DNA of 64,000 bases from Collybia mongolica (taxonomy: Eukaryota; Basidiomycota; Agaricomycetes; Agaricales; Clitocybaceae), in the NCBI GenBank assembly GCA_013420905.1, contig JAAXNY010000016.1:62001-126000 (forward strand), read 5' to 3'. Positions 12,048 through 23,746 of this stretch are shown in pieces. The number at the start of each line of letters is the position of its first letter. Position 1 is the first letter of the stretch. A model generated the notes under the pieces. It searched no databases and was not told where the DNA came from. It saw nothing but the letters and a program-made list of their open reading frames with translations. Both the position numbers and the translations under genes were made by a program.

Positions 12048-12458
12048 CACTGTATTTTGTCAACCCCACTTTGATTTATTTACCCACGTAGAGTAACAAG
12101 TTCGGGTGTGCATCTATTATATAGTACGTCCCTTGTATTGCGCCACAGTGAAAATCTGTTTCTAGCTCCACATAAGAACCTAAATCTTAAACATTTCCAA
12201 CACGCAGACGTGGGAGTGTCAGTGAGTGACCTTCGAGAATTAGGAGGTCTCTACACTCAGTCTGGCCAGTGGTTAAAAACAGAACTATGTACAGTCAAAA
12301 GTAATAGTAAGAGTGCGACGCGTTTGAGTAAGCAATATCACGTGACTAGTTCACATTAGAACGTGATGATCGCGTGATCATGATCGAGTTTTTACGGTGT
12401 CGTGGGAATGGATTAAATCGAAACTTCGTCTATTTGCAAAAAAGAAAAAGTCCTAACC

Positions 12459-13803
12459 ATGGCGACACAAGATGTTATCAACCCGAGACGACTAGTGGGC
12501 ATACAAGCAGAGCGTGTAACGAATGTATCGAGTACGGACTACCCGGGTCACTACCCAGATGAGGACCATTCCTGGAATTTAGAGAAATTCAGAGAGGTGC
12601 ACTGATATTTCGTGATTCATTATATCCTCGTCTCCTAACCCTCATTTTTGTAAGGGTAGAGTCTGAAAGTCCAAATACAGCGACTTTCACAGCGGTCCAT
12701 CGAATTTGACCTTATTGGTGTCGATGCCTCTATCGCGAACGCGTTCCGGAGAATTATGATCGCGGAGGTCCGATCTTTTATTTGCCTCGTTCTCGATAGT
12801 GATTGATGTGGTACAGGTCCCTACAGTTTGCGTAGAACATGTGTATATGTGGAATAATACAAGTGTTGTGGTGGACGAGGTTCTCGCGCATCGTCTCGGT
12901 CTCGTTCCGTTGAACGTAGATCCGGCGTTGGTTATGATGAAAGAGAGTGTGTGCCCACCATACCGGATATAATATACTGTTGATGCCCTTGCTTTTTAGG
13001 CCCAAGTGAATTGGCGACAGACCGCAATACCATTGTATTTGGGATTAAGATTCTCTGCGAACGGAACCCACACGCACCAAAAGGCAGCACCAACCCTTCC
13101 GAGCTTTACATAAATCATGAGTTGCGTTCGTCACATATGGTGTGGAAACCTGCTGGGGAGCAAGAGGAAGTATTTGCTGCAAAGCCACCGGCAGCCACCA
13201 ACCCAAACATCGTCCTTACGAAGCTCAGACCGGGTCAGGAGGTTGACATGGAATTCCACGCCGTCAAAGGTGTAGGGAAAGATCATGCAAAGTTCAGCCC
13301 AGTTGGTATGATCCTTCTCGAAGTATTAAAGAGGCACATTTGCTCATTGGGGCCTGCAGCGACAGCTTCTTACCGGCTTCTTCCAAATATTACCATCACC
13401 AAGCCCATCTCTCCAGAACATGCCGAAAAATTCCAAAAGTGTTTCTCCCCCGGTGTCATCCGTATAGACCCAAGAACAAAAGCTGTCAGCGTTGACAAAC
13501 ACAACCTTAGGAAGGACACGGTGAGCAGGGAAGTCCTTCGACATCCTGAATTCTCAGGACATGTCCAACTGAGCCGCATTCGCGATCACTTTATCTGTGA
13601 GTTCGTCGGTGCCCATGTTTTAACGTTCGGCCTTCATTTTTTTCACAGTTAATGTCGAATCTGAAGGACCTTACATCCCTGAGCGGCTATTACCAGAGGC
13701 GATCAAAGTCATGAGGGAAAAACTCGTAACGATTCGAAAAGCTGCTGAGGCACTACTTGATCGGGACGGTGGAGACGTTGATGTACAGATGGCTGAAGTA
13801 TAG
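12459..13803 (+). CDS. RPC40: RNA polymerase I and III subunit AC40 (RPC40/RPAC1)
   Basis: AC40 is the shared alpha-like subunit that pairs with AC19 to nucleate assembly of RNA polymerases I and III in the nucleus. ATG 12459 opens a short N-terminal exon. The next exons carry [20 protein letters not shown] (the alpha-type dimerisation motif) and, near 12820, [15 protein letters not shown] long exon from about 13001 has [21 protein letters not shown] 55-nt intron after FSPV (about 13306-13361) restores [15 protein letters not shown]. The tail includes [20 protein letters not shown] and stops at 13803. Five or more introns are seen and the frame is intact after splicing. This housekeeping gene sits between copies 1 and 2 of the WW family, so those copies are not strictly adjacent. 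Confidence 0.9.
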
Positions 13804-14121
13804 CCAAAGTTTGTATCGTTGTTTACACTACCAGACACTTCGTGCAGAGATGAAGATGGGATGACACCGTTCTTGCATTGAAGTTTTCACGGCTCAAGAG
13901 TCTAGTGAATCTAATCCGGGATTCGTGGCTGTACACTGACAACGATCAGAAGGGCGTCCTTTCCCCTTTCGTAACGATGGGTCAAGTTCAGACGCTGCTT
14001 ACTTGTGTTTTCGAGTTGCACAGCCGTTATGAGTTATGAGCATGAGGCGACTGTGCCAGTATACGCGTGAATTGCTGTTAACCAATGCACCCACGCATTG
14101 AAGCTGTCTTTTCCTGCCATC
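13804..14121. other. Intergenic, no feature seen
   Basis: A short spacer between RPC40 and the second WW-family gene. It presumably holds the terminator of the former and the promoter of the latter. Confidence 0.4.
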
Positions 14122-16739
14122 ATGGCACCCCAAAGCCCGCTGGTACACAAGTGGACGACCCAGATCTTCCAGTATTTAGCGAAGGTTCTGGTTTTGGTCC
14201 CTAGATCACTACAAAAAGTTGTCATCTTGCTCAAGACATGGCGCTTCCTCAATTTTGGACAGAGGCTGAGGTCGGGAAACGCCCTCCTAGAGCCGCCACG
14301 TGAACAAATGCTATATCCTGACACAGGTAGTCGCCTTATCTGTCCTAGTAGCCTATCTACCCTTAGAGTCGCTGAACAACACCCTCTTGCGACAACTTCA
14401 CCAACTACAGTTTCAGAGCCCTGTCATACAACGGGCTCTTCGCAACCCGGATCGGCGCATGTTTTTTTGGACGAGACCTCATCAATTACACAAGTGTCAA
14501 GGGTGCCCACTTCGTTGTCGCACTCCTTTCTACCCTCAAATCACGGCCAAGTTCCTGTACATGCTGCACAAGTCTCGTCGGACAAAAAGGACAGATTAGT
14601 CTGCGTTACTCCTCGAGAGTATGAGAGATACTCAAGGACGAAGCTGTAAGTATCAATATTGACAGGGTGAGACAGATTTGTGACACGATTTCAGTGAAAA
14701 ACTAGAGACGGACGAATTCGCTTTACCCCCCCTGAAACGGTCCTTCAAGTCAGGGGGATTTAATATATCCGAGCCTGGCTCCAAATCGCTTCGCTCGAGG
14801 TCCCAGTTACCGCATGGTTGGACCTATTGCATCCATCCCGAAGGCGCTCCCTATTTCTATGATGATACTCGAGTTAGTCTTTCGTCTTCATAATACACCT
14901 CTGGCTGTACTTAAGGGCTCATTATTGCAGCGCATCCTGACGGACTTTTATCTTTACGACGACGCCGAGTGTCAGCGTGTCGAAAAAGTCATCAAAAGGA
15001 TTATTGAGTACATGGCAGATCATGGCATTGCTTGGCCTGAGGATACAGAACTCGTTATCGAACCACGGGAGTCTGGGGCCGTGGGATATTACTTTGCGGA
15101 CCATATCAATCAAGTCATCTTTTGGCTTGGAAAATGTGATATTGTGTGGGATATCAAAGAGGTCAAAGTGGAACTTTGGGAAACTCATGTTGGCAAGTAT
15201 ATATAGGCGCTCAGCGTCCTTTGCATTTCTAATATTATTTTCACAGGTCACCTAGTTCGGTACTATTATTGGCGAGTTGAATTGTGGTCTGGAGACACAC
15301 TCTCACTAATCAACGATAGTATAGGCTCCACAATGAGCTGTTCCCCCACGTTCATAAACTGTCCGCAGATGTCATCGATGAAGTATCAGGAACATTGATT
15401 CATGCCATTGGTGGTGAGGGCATATTGTTTGTGATATTACCAGCCCAGCACATTGACTGTTTCCGCCACTTGTTTTAGACTCTTTGACCTCATCGGTCAA
15501 CCTGTCACCGTACAGCTTGGACGTTCTCCGAGACATGCTGCATCTTACTCGCGAAATCGAAAGTAAGTTCGGGAATGAAGGCGTATAAAATGTGAAGCGC
15601 TGAGTCAGACTCTAGGACAACAAAAAACCCAGCATTGGGTTAGTTCCGCTTGGGTTCTGTGTGAGCAATTTCTTTGACTTGTCGCGATTGCTAAATTAAA
15701 TCTATGCGCATCATAGATAGATTTATGGCTACATTCGGTAATCTTACTTTGAATATCCCAGCCACGGGCCTTGGCTCAATGTACTTTCAGACGAACAACG
15801 ATTCCTAAATTTATACGGGGAAAAGGGTGCTCGCCTCTCTCGAGACCAGTCAATACACCAAGAAATGGCCCAAACCCTCTTTTTCAAAGTCTTGTCGCCG
15901 CTCCTGTTATCTGCTCCTTCCACATACCTCAGGAAGCTGCAAGAGACCTCCGTGGACTCCCTAGTCAATGAACCCTCCTGGTCGAAATTGAAAAAGCAGT
16001 TAACGGAGGAATGGAAGGATTCGGCCCTTTTTGTGAGTAGTTTGTTCGACTAGTCTGGTAGTGAGTCGGTAATGATTCAATCGTAAAGTCTACTGTGCTT
16101 CTCAATGCGAACGTGGCGTTCCTAGCCATACAGAGTGTTGACACAGCGAATCGCTCCAATGCACAAAGAGCAAGTTACGTTTCCGTTTTAACGAGTATGG
16201 GTGCGATTATTTTTGGGCTGCTTCTCACACGACAGCATCAACACGTTTTCAATGTAAATAGATTTAACGTTCTTGCTCGTTATTCGACGCTGATGAGATA
16301 TCAAGATGAGATTTTTGGCTAATCGAGGAGTCTCAGTACTAGGTTTTGAAACTTTGGCCTTGATGTACAGTTTGCCATATGTCTTCCTGATGTGGGGGTA
16401 AGCGATTGGCAATCTCCCAACGGTTAATTCTCGCTGATACCCAGCACCAGGACCTTTTCCTTTTTGGCTGCCTTCTCCTTCATGTGCTACACATCGAATG
16501 ACATTCTCACATATATCTCAATGAGTACTGGATGGCTCGCTCTGGTTCTACTTCTTCTCTGGTGTATATCCACCTCATACGAGACCAGAGCCTATTTCCA
16601 CCCTTTACCAATGAGGTTATGGAAAGATCTTAAGCGAAACTACCGGGGATGGCGAGCTTCGTCGAAGTTGGTGGCCAACCGGTCAAATGTTGACGTCGAG
16701 GCTGTATTAGAGCCAAGAAGTGAAGATCATGGGCCGTGA
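14122..16739 (+). CDS. WW-domain multi-pass membrane protein, copy 2 of 3
   Basis: ATG 14122 starts a basic, amphipathic N-terminus, then a Ser/Thr/Pro-rich linker ending in LVCVTPREYERYSRTKL. The following exon gives LPHGWTYCIHPEGAPYFYDD (about 14810-14870), a good WW-type signature. Next come FYLYDDAECQRVEKVIKRII and GYYFADHINQVIFWLGKCD (about 14940-15190), HNELFPHVHKL, PYSLDVLRDMLHLTREIE, GARLSRDQSIHQE, and YLRKLQETSVDSLVNEPSW (about 15920-15980). Four hydrophobic stretches close the protein (VLLNANVAFLAIQSV, LTSMGAIIFGLLLT, LALMYSLPYVFLMWG plus the next exon, and WLALVLLLLWCIST). Stop is at 16737-16739. All exon joins keep frame. It is much closer to copy 3 than to copy 1, implying a more recent duplication. 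Confidence 0.62.
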
Positions 16740-16826
16740 GGTTGTGCCTTCGCTTTACGCCCATCAACACATTCGTCTCCTACCATTTATATCAGAATAA
16801 TGTATTTGTATTTCATGTAGTTATAG

Positions 16827-17405
16827 AGGCCCCCGGAAGCTCCCCTATATGTTCGGAAATTTTTTGCGGATTTGAGACTCCCAAAATGATGATTTTCCCG
16901 GCCCAGAATAGCGGATCTGAGGTGATTTTGGCAAAATCTTCGGCCCATATATAGCACATTTCAGACCTTCCTTAGAGATTTTTTTGCAAGAAATGGGTCA
17001 CCGGGCCGTTTGATCCATTGCAATTTGAGAAGAGCCAGACCACAATCCTCGAAGAAGAACAAAAAAAAAACATCTTCTGCCTTCTGTCAGTCTCAACGTA
17101 AAACAAGCCCCAGGTCCAAAAAGTTTTACCAAGAATCCAGATTCCAGGAGGTAGAATGATATCCAAACCTCTCAATTGCAAATCTACATGATGTAATACC
17201 CTAATATAAAACATTTGCTGTATAGATGGTCTTTCTTGCCTAAAATACCTTGAAAAAGAAAATTCTCATGCTTTTTTTTTTTCATATGTTATATGTTTCA
17301 TGACATAAACCCCATATAGCGGATTTGAGGCCCAAAACATTGCAGATTTGAAGCCCATTCTGGCGAAAATTTTTTCCAAACATATAGGGGAGCTTCCGGG
17401 GGCCT
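16827..17405. mobile_element. MITE (579 bp) with 8-bp TSD, hAT-like
   Basis: The ends are inverted repeats of about 30 bp (AGGCCCCCGGAAGCTCCCCT at the left, its inverse at the right, continuing as ATATGTT). The identical octamer AGTTATAG flanks it at 16819-16826 and 17406-17413. An 8-bp duplication is typical of hAT elements. The core is AT-rich, has internal near-repeats around GCGGATTTGAG, and no protein. It lies just 87 bp after the stop codon of WW copy 2. Confidence 0.82.
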
Positions 17406-17413
17406 AGTTATAG

Positions 17414-18099
17414 GTATCTTGAATTATTCAACAAACAATATTGCCTTGCATTAGCTGGTCTCCCACCAAAAAACTCGCAACACTATCATGTCAATAAAAA
17501 TCTGAACAAACTTATGCAATCGGCTCTTGCTTAAAACAATGTCAAAGTAGTCTGTTTCAAGCCAACCAATCTATTTAAAAACAGCCACAACTTCCCTGTT
17601 TCAGTAACACAGCACAAAACCATAAATTTCTCATGAAGGCTATTTTTGGAATATTTGTCATCCTCCCGCATTTCTCTTCCATTTTACTTTCCCAACATTT
17701 CGCATCTTGAGAAATCCTGGGCTATGTACATATTCATACATCATCCATCCCTTGAAATGATACTGTTTGACTTTGATGAAAATAAGATCTGACATACTCA
17801 TGTGACCTGGTCATGTCCACCAAATGCGGCTGTATGTGATGACTCCATTGCTCTCTCTCTTCTCATTAGCCTTCCCTCTACCCTCCCTCCATCATGTCGA
17901 GCCACATGGCCCTGCGAGTTCCATGCTATTGTAACAGATGCTCTTCAATACCAGGCGCATTTATCTTCCAGACAAAACAGGTTGTGTGGAAACATCAAGT
18001 GGCAGACAGACAAAAGCTGCTCATAGCATTGCAAGCAGAGTTGGGGCCAGCCAAGGAGCTGGTGGATGAGCCTGTATTCGTGAATCAAGACATTCTGTA
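17414..18099 (+). other. Possible transposon-derived ORF start cut by the Tc1 insertion
   Basis: From about 17894 a plus-strand frame reads MALRVPCYCNRCSS, then QTKQVVWKHQVADRQ and LVDEPVFVNQDIL up to the Tc1 insertion site. The C-x-C-x2-C start followed by a basic helix resembles the zinc-binding openings of agaric transposon-associated proteins, but I cannot name the family. The frame closes soon after the empty-site junction. It overlaps, on the opposite strand, the continuation of the coiled-coil frame at 19710-20270, so at most one of the two is real. Confidence 0.25.
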
Positions 18100-18311
18100 C
18101 AGTGGCTCAAAAAACTGCCCCAATGTTTGTACATTTTTGAAAGATCAATATGGTATGAAGTGCTGACATAAGCAGGGGACCTGGGGTAATTATGTAAGAT
18201 ACTATGACATCGTGGCTTTCCAATGGACCCTGGATCATGTGATTTGGATCAAAACCCATTAAGCTATAGGCCAAACAAAATGATTACTCATTGGGGCAGT
18301 TTTTTGACCCT
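18100..18311. repeat. Left 212-bp terminal inverted repeat of Tc1 element
   Basis: It starts CAGTGGCTCAAAAAACTGCC and ends, in opposite orientation, GGGGCAGTTTTTTGACCC. Each long repeat therefore carries the end motif twice, once at the outer tip and once inverted at the inner border. This two-site design is like the IR/DR arrangement of some Tc1 elements, where the transposase binds both sites. Confidence 0.88.
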
Positions 18312-18326
18312 CTATTAATTTTCTAT

Positions 18327-19346
18327 CTAATACTTTGTATGACCACCTTTTGCCTTTATAACTGCTTGTATCCGCCTGGGCATACTTTCTATCAGGTTTT
18401 GGCATACCTCTGGTGGAATTTCACCCCACTCTTCAGCCAATCTATCCCACAACTCATGTACTCCTTTGGGTGGTGTCGGATATTCTTTAAGACGGCGCTT
18501 GAGATGTTCCCAAAGGTGTTCTATTGGATTCATGTCAGGGGATTGGGCAGGCCAGCCAAGGACTTGAATGTTGTTGTCTTCAAACCACTGTGTGGCCAGT
18601 CCAGATGTGTGTTTGGGGTCGTTATCTTGCTGAAAGTAGTGCTCGCCATCCACCATTTCCAACTTCTCAAAACTTTCCTGAACTCCACTCTCCAAAATTT
18701 CACAGTATTGAACCTTGTCCATGTTCCCCTGCACCTCTATGAGCTTTCCCACTCCATTCCACCCCATACAACCCCATACCATGAGGTTTCCTCCTCCTCC
18801 ATGTTTGACAGTAGGTGATGTTGTTCTATCAGATGGTGGTTCTCCCCTTTGTTTCCAGACATAAACCTTTCCATCTGACCCAATCCTATTGATTTTGGTC
18901 TCATCTGTCCATAGAACCCTTTTCCAGTCCTCCACAGTCCAGCTTTCATGATATTTTGCAAACTGGAGACGCCGGATGCGATGGGCTCGTTTGAGAAGAG
19001 GAGCTTTCCTCTTTGTAGCAGCATAAAATTGATTTTCCTTGAGTGCATTTCTGACTGTCTGGGGTGTGACAGGATTGGGGATGATGCCATTGATGAATTG
19101 GGTAGCCTGAACTGCATTATCAAGCTTCCCTGACTTGATTTGACGAATAATTGACTGTTTGTCACGAACAGACAGCTTGGAGGGGCGGCCACCAAGGTTG
19201 TTTTCTTTGTTTCCATCCACATCTTTGCTGATCCTACTGATGGTACCCTTCCCTAGACCAGTTTTCTCCTTGATTTGACGCTGAGAATAGCCCTCATTGA
19301 GGAGAGAAACAACAGTATTGTGCTGAGCAGTAGAAATGGCTTTCAT
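18327..19346 (-). CDS. Tc1/mariner transposase (DD34E)
   Basis: The single-exon 339-residue protein is full length for the family. N-terminal paired-like helix-turn-helix domains are visible: an HTH with GYSQRQIKEKTGLGKGTIS at about residues 19-37, a GRPSKLS linker near residue 53, and a second HTH from about residue 60. The catalytic triad is clear: WTDET (first D), QQDNDPKHTS (second D), and 34 residues later the E of NPIEHLWE, giving DD34E. The last residues before the stop remain typical (IQAVIKAKGGHTKY). It cuts out the element and inserts it at TA. It lacks introns, unlike most neighbours, as expected for a DNA transposon gene. No frameshift or stop interrupts it. Confidence 0.95.
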   Translation of the reverse strand: MKAISTAQHNTVVSLLNEGYSQRQIKEKTGLGKGTISRISKDVDGNKENNLGGRPSKLSVRDKQSIIRQIKSGKLDNAVQATQFINGIIPNPVTPQTVRNALKENQFYAATKRKAPLLKRAHRIRRLQFAKYHESWTVEDWKRVLWTDETKINRIGSDGKVYVWKQRGEPPSDRTTSPTVKHGGGGNLMVWGCMGWNGVGKLIEVQGNMDKVQYCEILESGVQESFEKLEMVDGEHYFQQDNDPKHTSGLATQWFEDNNIQVLGWPAQSPDMNPIEHLWEHLKRRLKEYPTPPKGVHELWDRLAEEWGEIPPEVCQNLIESMPRRIQAVIKAKGGHTKY

Positions 19347-19495
19347 GATGGTGGTAAGAGGTCAAGAAGATGATTGAACCAATTCCAACATGTCAAATTG
19401 ATACAAATAAAGTCACATGACATTGTTTATTCTTCCCACAGTCCATAATGTTCTTGCATTGGATCATAAATGCCAGAATAATGGAAAATAAGATA

Positions 19496-19707
19496 AGGGT
19501 CAAAAAACTGCCCCAATGAGTAGCCATTTTGTTTGGCTTATAGCTTAATGGATATTGATCCAAATCACATGATCCAGGGTCCATTGGAAAGCCACGATGT
19601 CATAGTATCTTACATAATTACCCCAGGTCCCCTGCTTATGTCAGCACTTCATACCATATTGATCTTTCAAAAATGTACAAACATTGGGGCAGTTTTTTGA
19701 GCCACTG
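19496..19707. repeat. Right 212-bp terminal inverted repeat of Tc1 element
   Basis: The inverse of 18100-18311, read from both ends with only a few visible differences. It includes the transposase promoter region and the doubled end motif. Confidence 0.88.
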
Positions 19708-19709
19708 TA

Positions 19710-20275
19710 TGTGCACACAACGGTTTTTACACACCTTTAGACTTGTATCAGAAAATGCAGTCAAACTTTCCTCAACTGCCTTGCACTCACATGCTGTCAT
19801 CTCTGTTGTATTTTCCTTGCCATTGTTGTCCTCGGAGCTCTCACTTTCGTTGCCATCTTTTTCTCTCATTGCAAGCTGATCTGCCTCCAACACACCAAGT
19901 CGGCCATCTGCCAAGGCCTGAGATTTCTGTTGCATAGCCACAGTATGCTTGAGGAGATCAAGCTCTTGTCACATTACTTTATTCTCATTGGTAAGTCTTT
20001 GAATCTTGGTGTCTTGTTCTTCATCATCAATTTCAAGTTTATTGATTCTCGTGTCATGCTTGTTTAAGGTTGCCAGGAATACACTAGCATTCGCTTTTGT
20101 CTTCAGCTGAGTCATGGCAATAGTAGATGCAGTAGGTCCACGTGGACTGCTTGTTGCAGGATTGGAGCTCTAGTACATTGTCAAATCACAGCTTTATTGA
20201 GATAATGGGAAGGTCAACGTGACGCGTCTACTTGCAAGGATCACATGTACCATTTTTTTGCCATCACTGTTCTTG
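19710..20275 (-). pseudogene. Coiled-coil protein frame with a stop codon, next to Tc1
   Basis: On the minus strand an open frame reads about 20150 to 19710: ATSSPRGPTAST, MTQLKTKANASVFLATLNKH, then a heptad-rich stretch (INKLEIDDEEQDTKIQRL, QELDLLKHTVAMQQK) and an acidic/Ser-rich segment (GNESESSEDNNGKE). A TGA interrupts it between KVM and QELD near 19968; one base change from CGA would explain it. A further exon-like piece upstream (NSDGKKMVHVILA, about 20225-20270) fits before it. The frame runs into the Tc1 insertion site. The family is unknown. It could be the remnant of a transposon-encoded accessory protein. Confidence 0.35.
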
Positions 20276-21081
20276 ACAGCTGTCAAATGTAATTAAAGCT
20301 ATTAATATTGTCTTTTCCTCATCATAAAGAATGCAAATTGGGAGTGTTTGATATGAGGAAACTGGAGGGAGTGACCCCTACCGGGTATAATTATTATATG
20401 CTTGTAATATGTGTGGCAAAACTCTCATGAAATGACAAGCGAAATGATAAGAAAATGTCCAAGTTATGAGTAATAACCTGGAAATATCCCGCGGGGGGTA
20501 TTTCAGGTGAAATGCAAGGATATTTGGCGAGATACTGGAGTCTTTCTCACGTTTCACGTGGCAGGAAATCTATGACTTTGTGCTGTGTAAATCCTAGCAA
20601 TGATAGTGATTAGCCTCCGAGTCTGACATGGGCCTTTTATGAATACAGAAACCACAGGTTGACAACGAGCCGGCACACTTATAGTGACCACATATTTTGA
20701 AACTTTGACAGGAAGAACTGGCAGTGACCTAGTTTGAATAGCCTAGTACTAATAGTGAGTGTGGTAACATGATTGGATCCATTCGTCAGGTCTGGATTTG
20801 TCAACTGATATCGAATAACCTGAAGTTTAGAAGCTTTTTCAAGCAAGGTATCCTGTTGCCATACGTAATAGGGGCAACCATCTAACTTAGTACCCGTACA
20901 TAGCACCATGCTACTAGCACGTTTCGACAGCGGGTTCGTGGCTGTGCACAAAGGTTGGCAAGCGGCAAGCCCTCGAGGTCGTTGTTGGGTCCACCGCACG
21001 ACAGACTACTCCTTTATCTAAATTTTTTTCCAGAATGATTGGGTTGCGCTGATCAACTCTCGTCCAGTCGCTTTCACCACC
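20276..21081. other. Spacer, nothing clear
   Basis: No convincing gene. A minus-strand frame at 20679-20999 has no recognisable motif. This is probably mixed transposon debris and the promoter of the third WW-family copy. Confidence 0.4.
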
Positions 21082-23746
21082 ATGATAACTCGATACTCCG
21101 TAGGACTTTGGTGGCCAGCGCGAATCCTTCGGTGTCTTTTCGACAGACTGAAGCCCATGACTGCGTTCGCCCGACTGTCTCTTCGGCGGTTGTGGTCTAT
21201 CCTATCGGGGCTGAGTCTTTTTTTACATTCCATACGTCTTCAACGAACTATAGGTTTGGACAACGACCCCCATAATGAATCTCGCCGACAACGAACCTAT
21301 CATGACATGCACGGTCGTCTAAGTTTCGTGTGCTCTAGCAGCCTACCAACAATAGGAACGGGCCCACACCAACCTCATAAAACAACTCCCCCAGAAAAAG
21401 TACAAGAGCCATATCTCACGGCAAGCTCCCCACAAGGGCAAGTTATCCTCGACCCCGCGTATGAAATCAAGGACGGGACATCATCAGCTACACAGGCGTC
21501 AAGTGTTTCCACCCCTTCGCACATCTCTGAGCATCAGTCAGGTCATGGTCACATTTCGATGAAGACTGCAGGGGCTTCGTCGATTAGGCAGGGTCAGCTA
21601 GTTTGTGTAACACCTCGGGAGTACGAGAGATATTCGAGAAAAAAGCTGTAAGCTACAGCGATTATAGGATGGCATTAAGGTTTGACACAGCTCTAGCCCG
21701 AAAATAGAGACAGATGAATACATGATCCCCCCTCTGGTTCGCTCGTTCTCTCTGTGAGTCCAATTGGATGAATAAATACCGTGGAAGACACTAATTTTTA
21801 CTTCAGGACTAGTTCACTGGCTACCTGGACTTCCCATACACACCCAGAGGGCGCCCCCTATTTTTATGATGAAACGCGGGTAAATGTCTCGAATCAATGA
21901 AGTTGACATACCGTACGCTTAGCAGTTCTGAATACAGCGAATCCTTACCGACTTCTACTTGTATGATGACAAGGAATATCAACGAGCAGAACATTTTATT
22001 AGCGAGATTATGAACCTTGTGTCAGATCGTGGAATAACATGGCTACAGGATTACGAAGATGCTGTACTTGTTTTAGAGCCAAGAAACTCTGGCAACATAG
22101 GATATTACTTTGTGGATCATTCCCAGCGGGTGGTATTTTGGTTCGAGGAGTGTGACATTGTGTGGGACACGAAAGAGGTTAAGGTAGAGCTTAAGCTCTC
22201 TCATGTTGGTTAGTACTCGAAGAATATTGGGTCTTTCCTATACGCTTATGGTTGACTGTCTAGGTCACCTAGTTCGATCCTATTATTGGTGATTCCCTTA
22301 GTCTCAGTTACTGTCCCTCACTCATGCGTAATGTAGGCTTCATAATGAGTTATTTCCGCACGCCCTCAAACTCTCTCCGCCTGTGATTGATGAGGTTTCA
22401 GACGTTTTGATCCATGCAATCGGTGGTGTGTGCAATTTTTATCTGACATGCTTTGCTTCGGCCGTTGATTTATTGATATTAGATTCGTTGACATCTTCAG
22501 TGTGTCTTTCGCCATATAGTTTGGACACACTTCAAAATATGCTACGTCTGCTTCGTGAAATTGAAAGTATGTCTGAAGTTCGATATATTGGAATGCAAAT
22601 TGCTAAGCATGTACATTTAGAGCAATTTAGAACTGAGCACTGGGTTGGCTCTGCGTGTGTGGTGTGTAAGTAATATCCTCCATACTCCTCTTATTACTTA
22701 TCTTATATTGATTTCAGATAGGTTTATGGGCACAATCGGTAACGCCATCTTGAACATATGAGTGATGAGTTTGGCCAAATCGTATCATAGCTGAACAGAA
22801 ATTCCTCAACCTGCATGGTGAATGGGGTGCTCGTTTGTCCCGGGATCAGTCAATACACCCAGACTTGAAGATGACAAGGCTTCTCAAATTCCTGTCGCCA
22901 TTTCTGTTATTTGCACCCACTTCTTACCTCAAAAAACTGCAAGAAACGTCCGTGGATTCGCTGGTCAACAAACCATCTTGGACAAACATAAAAGGACAGT
23001 TGACTGAAGAATGGAAAGATTCAGCCCTTTTTGTGAGTAGCCTTGCATGAATTGGAGTAATGAAGAGCGGCTAATCACTTGAGTGCGAAGGCTACTGTTT
23101 TGCTGAACGCGAACGTCGCGTTTCTAGCCATACAGAGTGTCGATGAAGTAGAACGCTCCTATGCCCAGCGAGCCAGCTACTTCTCCGTGTTGACCAGTAT
23201 GGGATCCATAATCCTTGGTCTGCTCCTCACACGGCAGCATCAACACATCTTCAATGTAAGAAATTTTCTTCCATACAAAACAACCCCCATCTAATGGGAA
23301 TCAAGATGGGTTTTCTGGCAAACCGTGGAGTCTCAGCGCTGGGATTCGAAACCTTAGCCCTGATGTACAGTTTGCCGTATGTCTTCCTTATGTGGGGGTA
23401 AGCCTGGCACTAGGAGCCTCCAAAAATTGTGCTAATGCGTATCGTTAGGACCTTTTCGTTCCTGGCTGCATTTTCGTTCATGTGTTACACGTCGAACGAT
23501 AATCCCACGTATTTCCTGATGAGCGTTGGCTGGTTCACCTTAATGCTGCTCCTTTTTTGGTGCGCCTCTGCGTCATTCGAGACCCAGGCATACTTCTACC
23601 CCTTGCCTGTGAGAATCTGGTTGAAGTTCCAGAGGAAGTACAGAGATTGGAGAATGCGTCGATCGCGGAAAAAATCGCTGAAGGGTCACGGTAGCCTTGA
23701 GTGTGTTGAGACGGGAGAGCATCATAATCAGCTCGATACCCCCTAA
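21082..23746 (+). CDS. WW-domain multi-pass membrane protein, copy 3 of 3
   Basis: The exon order is the same as in copy 2. I take the first ATG (21082); 21157 is an alternative start. The long first exon ends LVCVTPREYERYSRKKL, then KIETDEYMIPPLVRSFSL, then the WW-like module with HTHPEGAPYFYDETR (about 21840-21880). The helical exon has FYLYDDKEYQRAEHFISEI and GYYFVDHSQRVVFWFEECD. Later come PYSLDTLQNMLRLLREIE, GARLSRDQSIHP, YLKKLQETSVDSLVNKPSW, and the same four C-terminal hydrophobic segments, the last with WFTLMLLLFWCASASFETQA. The tail is basic (RKYRDWRMRRSRKKS). Stop is 23744-23746. Frame is kept throughout. Copies 2 and 3 are very alike in the last 250 residues, including intron positions. 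Confidence 0.62.

Larger units (their letters stand above)
18100..19707 (-). mobile_element. Tc1/mariner transposon, apparently intact
   Basis: A 1,608-bp element flanked by TA on both sides (18098-18099 and 19708-19709). It has 212-bp terminal inverted repeats that look nearly identical and a single uninterrupted transposase gene. Intact gene, matching ends and a clean TA duplication suggest a recent and possibly active copy. Confidence 0.93.

Noticed and set aside
20679..20999. 107-codon minus-strand frame upstream of WW copy 3
   Set aside because: No motif; overlaps the likely promoter; composition not protein-like.
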